This document shows, in pieces, positions 1 to 4,329 of a stretch of DNA of 6,501 nt. The translations under genes and the position numbers were made by a program. A model generated the notes under the pieces. It was not told where the DNA came from, did no database searches, and saw nothing but the letters and a program-made list of their open reading frames with translations. Source of the stretch: JAAZMX01 sp035388025 (GTDB lineage: Bacteria > Patescibacteriota > Patescibacteriia > UBA2196 > GWA2-42-15); the NCBI GenBank assembly GCA_035388025.1, contig DAOOPA010000048.1, positions 1-6,501 on the forward strand, in the 5' to 3' direction. How positions within the stretch are numbered: position 1 is the stretch's first letter; each line of letters starts with the position of its first letter.

Positions 1-648
1 GCCTCCACCCCTGTAGAACCCGATTTGTTCACCGTTCAGGATTCCTCGCTGAATCCGGCCAATGAACTGGAACCCCTGCCCGGCGGTTGGTTGCAGTGCC
101 TCATGGGCGGCCGCGCTGACCTCTTCTTCGGTCGCCGTCCAGAAGTCCGGGGGCTGACTGATGAAGGGCTTGCGGGCAAGCCGGAATGCGCCGTACAGAA
201 TGGCACAAACCAAGGCCAGAGCAGCCAAGCCGAGGAGCAACTTGCCCCAAGGGAAGACTGTGCCATCAGTGCGATCGGATGATTTCGGGATCGATGGTGC
301 AGGCGGACCGACAGGGTTGTCGATAAAATAATAGGCCACAGGACCTTGAACGAAAAACCTCGCCGCGCGCCACATGTGGTCTTTTCCGCCCTCATTCCTC
401 ACTTGATAATAGCCGTCAAGCGGAAGTGCGAGGTAATCATCCGGCGCAATGACGTTACTGTCCGGGTACTGCTTGTTATTTAGATTACAAATATCGAGCC
501 AGACCTTGGCAACTTGCCGGTCGGGAGTCAGGCCCCGGAGACGCTCCAGATATACCACCTCGTCTTGACTGTAACCCTGCGCCTGCGCTACGGAAGCCAC
601 TGCAAACAGGGCAACCAGTACCACCACCGCAACTGCTAAGAGTCTCAT
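1..648 (-). CDS. Secreted single-pass membrane protein, possible degenerate LysM-like domain (partial; C-terminus beyond window)
   Basis: The reading frame is open from the ATG at 648 to the left edge, giving 216 visible residues and no stop, so the C-terminus is missing. The start is decided by a perfect Shine-Dalgarno, AAGGAGGG, four bases upstream. Residues 1-23 form a signal peptide (MRLL, a hydrophobic core, then a V-A-Q-A cleavage site). Residues 24-135 should lie outside the membrane and hold a segment around W50, NVIAPDDYLALP (65-76) and GGKDHMWRAARFF (87-99). This resembles the end of one LysM repeat (NxIxPGxxLxIP) followed by the start of the next (GDxxWxIAxxF), but that is inference from spacing only. 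Residues 136-157 are a transmembrane helix followed by R/K, so residues 158 onward should be cytoplasmic; that part has an acidic TATEEEVSAAA stretch. The gene is more G/C-rich than the cytosolic genes in this window. Its own promoter lies about 190 bases upstream. A cell-envelope or peptidoglycan-contact role is plausible but unproven. Confidence 0.85.
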   Translation of the reverse strand, partial: MRLLAVAVVVLVALFAVASVAQAQGYSQDEVVYLERLRGLTPDRQVAKVWLDICNLNNKQYPDSNVIAPDDYLALPLDGYYQVRNEGGKDHMWRAARFFVQGPVAYYFIDNPVGPPAPSIPKSSDRTDGTVFPWGKLLLGLAALALVCAILYGAFRLARKPFISQPPDFWTATEEEVSAAAHEALQPTAGQGFQFIGRIQRGILNGEQIGFYRGGG

Positions 649-836
649 AAGACCCTCCTTAAAAAGTTTTGACCCGATTGGTTGCAATAAGCCCCAGATT
701 GGACAATTTAGCTTTATGCAGAGCCAAAGGTCTTTTTTGGAAAGGATTTTGTGTGTTTCTGTGCCAATCTGGTTGATAGTGATAAAAGCTTATCAATATA
801 AATCAGATCAGCTTGTATTTTGGTCATTTTTTGAGT
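649..836 (-). promoter_or_regulatory. Long structured 5' leader of the secreted membrane protein gene
   Basis: The stretch between the predicted transcription start (about 836) and the ATG at 648 holds no convincing gene. It does contain pairing potential in the RNA: CCAGATTGG (772-764) is exactly complementary to CCAATCTGG (702-694). Inside this 9-bp stem, CCAAA/TTTGG (near 739-723) forms a smaller hairpin. Before it, GATAA-GCTT-TTATC (794-781) makes a short hairpin, with an overlapping alternative pairing TTGATA/TATCAA (796-791 with 778-773). The Shine-Dalgarno at 653-660 lies outside these stems. I do not recognise a known riboswitch class. It may be only a stabilising leader. Confidence 0.45.
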
Positions 837-842
837 TTATTT

Positions 843-871
843 ATAATATCATATTTATATATTTTTGTCAA
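843..871 (-). promoter_or_regulatory. Sigma-70-type promoter for the secreted membrane protein gene
   Basis: On the minus strand TTGACA (871-866) is separated by exactly 17 bases from TATTAT (848-843). The -35 is a perfect match and the -10 matches five of six consensus positions. The promoter lies just downstream of the terminator of the preceding gene, so the membrane protein gene is probably an independent transcription unit. Confidence 0.75.
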
Positions 872-889
872 TGGCTGGTAAGGGGTAAT

Positions 890-937
890 AAAAAAAGCCC
901 CCAAAGCGCAGAGCAAATTTCTGCTCGGCTTGGGGGC
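890..937 (-). terminator. Intrinsic terminator after the zinc-finger lipoprotein gene
   Basis: Read on the minus strand, GCCCCCAA (937-930) pairs with TTGGGGGC (904-897). The stem continues inward with a bulge and GAGCA/TGCTC pairing (926-922 with 915-911). A run of seven T (896-890) follows directly. The plus-strand side ends in a weaker CTTTGTTT tract, so termination in the other direction is possible but no plus-strand gene needs it. The hairpin begins ten bases after the downstream, in-frame stop at 949-947. Confidence 0.88.
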
Positions 938-946
938 CTTTGTTTC

Positions 947-997
947 TTAGGGTTCTTTGCGCGTGCCATTGCAGCGCGCGCAAGTGATCACCTGGGA
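947..997 (-). other. In-frame extension past the stop codon with a fifth CxxC motif
   Basis: Directly after the TAA stop (1000-998) of the zinc-finger protein, the same frame stays open for 16 more codons to a second TAA (949-947). It reads SQVITCARCNGTRKEP. This contains CARCNGT, which closely matches the fourth motif CPACNGT, and both are encoded by the same TGCAATGG core. The terminator hairpin follows the second stop. This suggests that the gene once ended here and acquired an early stop, that a sequencing error created the first TAA, or that readthrough occurs. No other function is visible for the stretch. Confidence 0.55.
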
Positions 998-1231
998 TTA
1001 CCACCCTGTACCATTGCAAGCGGGACAGGTCTTGTAGGTCAATCCGGTACCCTTGCAGTCTGGGCACTCTATTATGTCTTTCTTTTTTTTGTCCTTCCAC
1101 AAAACCCCGGCCTTTTTACAGGTGGGACAGATGCCATCTGCCACCCGGCCCGTGCCCTCACACGCCGGGCAACAGGAAAGAGCGAGGAGACAAGTAGTAA
1201 TGACCAAAACAAGAACGATGACCTTTTTCAT
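998..1231 (-). CDS. Small lipoprotein-like protein with four DnaJ-type zinc-finger motifs
   Basis: This 77-residue protein starts at the ATG at 1231, preceded by GGAGGG three bases upstream. A longer in-frame start at 1321 is rejected because it lies in the promoter. Residues 1-19 are a lysine-led hydrophobic signal sequence ending in LALSC, so C20 fits a lipoprotein modification site, although alanine at -3 is not ideal. The mature part is almost entirely cysteine motifs: CPACEGTG (21-28), CPTCKKAG (35-42), CPDCKGTG (56-63) and CPACNGTG (69-76). This is the CxxCxGxG repeat of the DnaJ cysteine-rich domain, which binds two zinc ions, here without J-domain or C-terminal domains and with an abnormal second motif (KKAG). 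A lysine-rich loop (47-51) separates the motif pairs. A membrane-anchored zinc-binding or protein-folding role is inference. It is a one-gene unit with its own promoter (1293-1321) and terminator (890-937). Confidence 0.82.
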   Translation of the reverse strand: MKKVIVLVLVITTCLLALSCCPACEGTGRVADGICPTCKKAGVLWKDKKKKDIIECPDCKGTGLTYKTCPACNGTGW

Positions 1232-1292
1232 AAACCCTCCATTTTCGCTTTTTTCACTAACATCGGATCGTTGATTAGGTAAAAAGCCTCCC

Positions 1293-1321
1293 AGATTAGC
1301 ACGCCGGATTTGTTTTGTCAA
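1293..1321 (-). promoter_or_regulatory. Sigma-70-type promoter for the zinc-finger lipoprotein gene
   Basis: On the minus strand TTGACA (1321-1316), a 17-base spacer and TAATCT (1298-1293) form a near-consensus promoter. Transcription would start near 1286, giving a leader of about 55 bases before the ATG at 1231. It has the same -35 and spacing as the promoter at 843-871. Confidence 0.75.
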
Positions 1322-1384
1322 TACACATTAAAAAGCGTTACCTAAAAATAGATAATGCTTTTGATTAATTATTAGACGAAGACA

Positions 1385-1756
1385 TTAGTCAAAATAGCTC
1401 TTGCCTACTGGGCACTCATGACTGGTGATTTGTTCTTGATAGGCTGGGTCGTAGAGAGCAATAATTTTATATTTGCCAGAAGTAGTCTGTGCCTCGCCAT
1501 TGATGGTTTGTTCCAACATTAAAATCTTTCCCCAGTAGAGCCACTTGCCTTCGATATTTTGAACCAGAAAACAACGATTGGGAGGCAGATGATAAAGACG
1601 AGAACCTGATTTATTATAAAAAGAAAATATTTTATCTTTGACTTCGTCCAGAGTGATTGGGTTGGCTTTGTGTTTTTTAAAATCCAAAATATCCGCCGGG
1701 AAACCTTGCTCGGTAGTGATCTGGAGAGTGTCGTTGAGTTCGATGAAACTGCCCAT
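1385..1756 (-). CDS. Conserved-looking hypothetical protein, 123 aa
   Basis: I do not recognise a named family. The protein is soluble, with no signal peptide or membrane segment. It has a compact alpha/beta look: an opening FIELNDTLQIT strand, a possible helix DEVKDKIFSFY (37-47), then YHLPPNRCFLV (55-65) and the aromatic GKWLYWGKILMLEQT (70-84), ending in YDPAYQEQITSHECPVGKSYF (102-122). The alternating hydrophobic strands and the conserved-looking HLPP and HECPxGKSYF segments suggest a real folded protein. The ATG at 1756 is preferred over an upstream TTG (1792), because a promoter with its -10 only seven bases before this ATG predicts a leaderless mRNA. There is no Shine-Dalgarno. It follows the exonuclease gene by 113 bases; no functional link is visible. 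No clear terminator follows it. Confidence 0.75.
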   Translation of the reverse strand: MGSFIELNDTLQITTEQGFPADILDFKKHKANPITLDEVKDKIFSFYNKSGSRLYHLPPNRCFLVQNIEGKWLYWGKILMLEQTINGEAQTTSGKYKIIALYDPAYQEQITSHECPVGKSYFD

Positions 1757-1763
1757 AAGTAGA

Positions 1764-1792
1764 ATTTTAATGACTAAATTTTCAATTTTCAA
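1764..1792 (-). promoter_or_regulatory. Probable leaderless promoter of the 123-aa hypothetical gene
   Basis: On the minus strand TTGAAA (1792-1787), a 17-base spacer and TAAAAT (1769-1764) stand in front of the ATG at 1756, with seven bases between the -10 and the start codon. Transcription should therefore begin at or next to the ATG. The region is A/T-rich, so chance matches are possible. Confidence 0.5.
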
Positions 1793-1864
1793 ACAATTTT
1801 ATAATGATTCAATCTTAAAATTGAGAAATTGAAGCATTATTTGGAAATTGTAAATTGAAAATTT
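1776..1864. repeat. AT-rich inverted repeat with 13-bp perfect arms
   Basis: AAATTTTCAATTT at 1776-1788 is the exact reverse complement of AAATTGAAAATTT at 1852-1864. Between the arms there are further short AAATTG/CAATTT units in both orientations, for example at 1817-1831 and 1844-1850. The left arm overlaps the promoter of the hypothetical gene and the right arm ends five bases from the exonuclease stop. It could be a small miniature element, or a weak AT hairpin ending the exonuclease transcript. Confidence 0.5.
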
Positions 1865-1869
1865 TAAAA

Positions 1870-2586
1870 TTAAATGTTGAGGTATTTCTGCCAATAGTCA
1901 TAAAGTTCGGCGGTGGCGAAAAGATCATCCACGTTGTAGCGGGCGATATCTTCATACTGTCCGGCTTTAAACATATCTTTGACATGGGCGCCGGAAACGC
2001 CCTTACTTTTGGGACTTTTGATATTGAAGGCCTGACAAAACATATGTAAATTGTAGCCGCGCTTGCCATAGGTGGCGCCGTAAAATTGGAGCTGATCCAA
2101 AAGATCAATATGCTTGGCGCCGTTGAATTGGCTGTTGACATAGCGGTTGGAAAGCAGATTTTTGGTGGGACGGATCTGGTGAATAGCGGAACGAATCATG
2201 AGAAATGGCACGTCAAAACTACGGCCGTTGAAGGTGATAAATTCTTCATAAAATTTGACCTGCTCCCAAAAATTTTTGAGCATTTCCGCTTCGGTCAAGG
2301 GAGAAAATTTGAGACCACTCTCTTCAAATTCTTTCTGGCCGGCGCCGGGTGCTTGGTAATAAACCAATCCTTTTTTGGTTTCTGGATTCAACATGCCAAT
2401 ACAGACAACCTCAGCGGTCAGGGGCGAAATACTGAAACCCTCTTCAATTTTCTTGACTTCATTTTCAATTTCTGTCGGGTTGTCAGCGGAATTTTCCGCC
2501 CAATGATTGATGTAGTCCAGAGAAACCTCGTCTAGATCAGAAAGATTTTTACCAGCGGTTTCAATGTCGATGATTAATTTAGGCAT
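1870..2586 (-). CDS. Predicted DEDDy-type 3'-5' exonuclease (PolB exonuclease-like, RNase H fold)
   Basis: The 238-residue protein shows the motifs of a stand-alone DEDDy 3'-5' exonuclease. Exo I is LIIDIET with metal ligands D7 and E9. Exo II is FITFNGRSFDVPFL (116-129), with N120 and the metal ligand D125. Exo III is RYNVDD, a Y-x3-D motif with Y217 and D221. HIDL (159-162) and the YGKRGYNLHMFC segment (173-184) match the region between Exo II and III in the family of predicted exonucleases related to the PolB exonuclease domain. No polymerase or helicase domain is attached, and the length suits a complete single-domain enzyme. It probably trims DNA or RNA 3' ends with two metal ions in the cytosol; the natural substrate is unknown. 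The ATG at 2586 lacks a Shine-Dalgarno. TAAAAT lies eight bases upstream, but the expected -35 position falls in the repeat element at 2613-2784. Confidence 0.9.
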   Translation of the reverse strand: MPKLIIDIETAGKNLSDLDEVSLDYINHWAENSADNPTEIENEVKKIEEGFSISPLTAEVVCIGMLNPETKKGLVYYQAPGAGQKEFEESGLKFSPLTEAEMLKNFWEQVKFYEEFITFNGRSFDVPFLMIRSAIHQIRPTKNLLSNRYVNSQFNGAKHIDLLDQLQFYGATYGKRGYNLHMFCQAFNIKSPKSKGVSGAHVKDMFKAGQYEDIARYNVDDLFATAELYDYWQKYLNI

Positions 2587-2612
2587 ATAAAAAAATTTTA
2601 AGTTGTTACCGG

Positions 2613-2784
2613 CCTCCCCTATTTAGGGGAGGTGGCGAACCCCGCTTTGGGCTCGCGGGGTGAGTCAGAGGAGTATGGTGAAAGCTACTATTGAATTATT
2701 TATTTTCTGTTTGGGAAAGCCACGATACCCCCTCCCGCCCCGCAGGGCTACTATGCGGGGCAGACTCCCCCTAAGTAGGGGGAG
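2613..2784. repeat. REPIN-like composite: two inverted REP-like arms around an AT-rich core
   Basis: The left arm (2613-2680) begins with the palindrome CCTCCCCTATTTAGGGGAGG, then a second hairpin CCCCGC/GCGGGG (2640-2645 with 2655-2660), and ends in GTATGGTG (2673-2680). The right arm (2721-2784), read on the other strand, has the same order: CTCCCCCTACTTAGGGGGAG (2784-2765), GCCCCGCA/TGCGGGGC (2761-2754 with 2744-2737), and GTATCGTG (2728-2721). A core of about 40 A/T-rich bases separates them. This matches the layout of a REPIN or MITE. No transposase is encoded. It sits 7 bases after the gapA stop and 26 bases before the exonuclease start, so it fills the whole spacer and may act as an mRNA 3' structure for gapA. 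Confidence 0.75.
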
Positions 2785-2791
2785 ATTATCT

Positions 2792-3787
2792 TTATATCAT
2801 CTCTGTCAACTCCACCAACCTATTTGAATACCCCCACTCATTGTCATACCAAGCCACGACTTTGATCAGATTACCACCAAGAGACTCGGTCAATTTCAGA
2901 TCAACAATGGCCGAATACGGATTGCCAATAAAATCAGAGGAAACCAATTCTTCGTTGGTAACCATCAAGATGTCTAATAATTCTTTTTTGGCGGCGGAAA
3001 CAAAAGCGGTATTAATTTGTTCAACGGTCGCGGGCTGACTCAATTCAGCCACGAACTCAATGAGAGAAACGCAAGGCGTGGGCACGCGATAAGCCACAGA
3101 AGTCAGCTTGCCTGCCAAAGCTGGGATAACTTTGGCTACGGCAATAGCCGAACCGGTAGAAGTTGGGACAATATTCTCGGCGGCGGAACGCGCCCGGCGC
3201 AGATCTTTGTGCGGGCCATCAACCAGATTTTGGTCAGCGGTGTAGGAGTGAATGGTATTGGCCATGGCTCTAATAATGCCAAATTTATCGTGTAAGACCT
3301 TGGCCACCGGGGCCATACAATTGGTGGTGCAGGAGGCGTTGGAAATAATCTTGTCTGTTTTGGGATTATAATCATTAAAATTGACGCCGAGGACAATATT
3401 TTTGACTTCATCGTCGTTTTTGGGCGGAGCGGAAATAATCACCCGTTTAGCACCAGCCTGAAGGTGTAAGCCAGCCGAAGCCGGATCGCGAAAAATTCCA
3501 GTACATTCTAAAACCACATCCACGCCCAGTTTTTTCCAAGGCAGTTTGCTCGGATCTTTTTCGGCGAAGGATAATATTTTTTGTTTATCAATAATTAATT
3601 CTTGGTCGGTATAAGTAATTTTTTTATCATATTCTCCGTAGACGGTGTCATATTTCAAAAGATGGGCCAGAGTTTTATTATCAGTCAAATCATTAATAGC
3701 CACGACTTTGATATTTTTTTGAGCTAAAGCAACTTTTAGAGCGGCGCGGCCGATACGACCGAAGCCATTTATTGCTAATTTTTTCAT
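2792..3787 (-). CDS. gapA: Type I glyceraldehyde-3-phosphate dehydrogenase
   Basis: The enzyme oxidises and phosphorylates glyceraldehyde 3-phosphate to 1,3-bisphosphoglycerate in the cytosol, using NAD in glycolysis. The 331 residues are full length for the family. The Rossmann motif NGFGRIGR lies at 7-14, and D33 in AINDLTD fits preference for NAD over NADP. SNASCTTNC (149-157) carries the catalytic C153, and H180 in TIHSYT is its general-base partner. The phosphate-site segments GPHKDLRRAR (191-200), PTSTGSA (208-214) and R234 in YRVPTP are intact, as is the C-terminal WYDNEWGYSNR (313-323). One oddity is C239 in RVPTPCVS, where most homologues have asparagine. There is no Shine-Dalgarno before the ATG at 3787. 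A good -10 box lies 64 bases upstream. The gene is not next to other glycolytic genes here. Confidence 0.97.
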   Translation of the reverse strand: MKKLAINGFGRIGRAALKVALAQKNIKVVAINDLTDNKTLAHLLKYDTVYGEYDKKITYTDQELIIDKQKILSFAEKDPSKLPWKKLGVDVVLECTGIFRDPASAGLHLQAGAKRVIISAPPKNDDEVKNIVLGVNFNDYNPKTDKIISNASCTTNCMAPVAKVLHDKFGIIRAMANTIHSYTADQNLVDGPHKDLRRARSAAENIVPTSTGSAIAVAKVIPALAGKLTSVAYRVPTPCVSLIEFVAELSQPATVEQINTAFVSAAKKELLDILMVTNEELVSSDFIGNPYSAIVDLKLTESLGGNLIKVVAWYDNEWGYSNRLVELTEMI

Positions 3788-3850
3788 ACTATGTTTACTT
3801 AATTATTAATAAAATTTTTTAGAAAGAATCAGTTGCTACTCTAATTCTTA

Positions 3851-3856
3851 ATTATA
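3851..3856 (-). promoter_or_regulatory. Possible -10 box for gapA
   Basis: TATAAT, a perfect -10 hexamer, is present on the minus strand 64 bases before the gapA start. Seventeen bases upstream only TTTATT is found, a weak -35. The spacer 3788-3903 is very A/T-rich, so this remains tentative. Confidence 0.35.
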
Positions 3857-3887
3857 CTAATTCACTAATTCCTAATAAAATGCCAAA
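3857..3887 (+). repeat. Left inverted repeat flanking the four-helix-bundle gene
   Basis: The plus strand here begins CTAATTCACTAAT and ends AATGCCAAA. The minus strand at 4319-4289 begins and ends with the same words at the same total length of 31 bases, with a divergent middle (22 of 31 positions match without gaps). The left copy even ends with ATGCCAAA, the first codons of the four-helix-bundle gene, followed soon by a stop. It looks like either the terminal inverted repeat of a mobile cassette or a decayed second copy of the gene's 5' end. Confidence 0.5.
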
Positions 3888-3903
3888 CGATTAAATTTTA
3901 ATA

Positions 3904-4296
3904 TTACATGTTGATTGAAACTTCTTCTGCTTTAAGTTTGAGCTTTGATTTATAAATTATGGTGGTGAAAATTAAATTTAATTCATGGCCTTCTTTCCAG
4001 AGTCTTCTCGTCTCTCGTATGTATTCTGGGCAAGCCTTGGCAACCATTCGTAGAAAATATTTAGTTTCCTTTATTTCTTTATTGGCGATAGACATCTTAT
4101 GAATAAAGTCTTTATTACTTTCCGCACAATCGGCCTCACAGTAATTTGCTCCGGCACTAGTAGCACAAGCTATAAGCTGGGGTATGAGTCTTTGAGTAAC
4201 GGGATTATTAGGCAACTTTTTAGCCAGCGTTATGACTGACTCGCTGAATTTGGCTATGCGCTCCTCAATGTCATATGGAGAATTTGATTTTGGCAT
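3904..4296 (-). CDS. Four-helix-bundle protein of the S23 / 23S rRNA intervening-sequence family
   Basis: The 130-residue protein matches the family by its ordered motifs: YDIEERIAKFSESVITLAKKL at the N-terminus (8-28), TSAGANYCEA (46-55), KDFIHKMSIANKEIKET (62-78) and LWKEGHELNLIF (99-110). The family folds into a four-helix bundle that assembles as a homopentamer. Members were first seen in insertions within 23S rRNA genes, but most are free-standing; their biochemical role is unknown, and no rRNA is present here. The ATG at 4296 is chosen because family members begin shortly before YDxEER and because a promoter ends five bases upstream, predicting a leaderless mRNA. A longer frame starting at 4389 would overlap pyrH and is unlikely. 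It sits between pyrH and gapA, bracketed by inverted repeats, which suggests insertion as a cassette. Confidence 0.9.
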   Translation of the reverse strand: MPKSNSPYDIEERIAKFSESVITLAKKLPNNPVTQRLIPQLIACATSAGANYCEADCAESNKDFIHKMSIANKEIKETKYFLRMVAKACPEYIRETRRLWKEGHELNLIFTTIIYKSKLKLKAEEVSINM

Positions 4297-4319
4297 TAAG
4301 AATTTTATTAGTGAATTAG
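4289..4319 (-). repeat. Right inverted repeat flanking the four-helix-bundle gene
   Basis: This is the partner of the copy at 3857-3887, read on the minus strand from 4319: it begins CTAATTCACTAAT and ends AATGCCAAA. It covers the -10 box and the first codons of the four-helix-bundle gene. Its outer end lies six bases after the pyrH stop codon. Confidence 0.5.
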
Positions 4320-4329
4320 AAATTGTCAA
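4302..4329 (-). promoter_or_regulatory. Probable leaderless promoter of the four-helix-bundle gene
   Basis: On the minus strand a perfect TTGACA (4329-4324) overlaps the pyrH stop codon. After 16 bases comes TAAAAT (4307-4302), five of six matches to the -10 consensus. Only TCTTA separates it from the ATG at 4296, so transcription should start at the start codon. Confidence 0.6.

Noticed and set aside
36..395. Minus-strand open frame of 119 codons
   Set aside because: It overlaps in another frame the gene starting at 648, which has a signal peptide, a transmembrane helix and a perfect Shine-Dalgarno.
716..1282. Plus-strand open frame of 188 codons
   Set aside because: It runs antisense through a strong terminator and the cysteine-motif gene, lacks a ribosome site, and its protein shows no recognisable domain beyond chance hydrophobic stretches.
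1232..1321. 30-residue upstream extension of the cysteine-motif protein
   Set aside because: It would place the start inside the -35 box and bury the signal sequence; the ATG at 1231 has a good Shine-Dalgarno.
2613..2784. CRISPR repeat or simple intrinsic terminator
   Set aside because: There is no regular repeat-spacer array, and neither hairpin is followed by a T-run on the minus strand.
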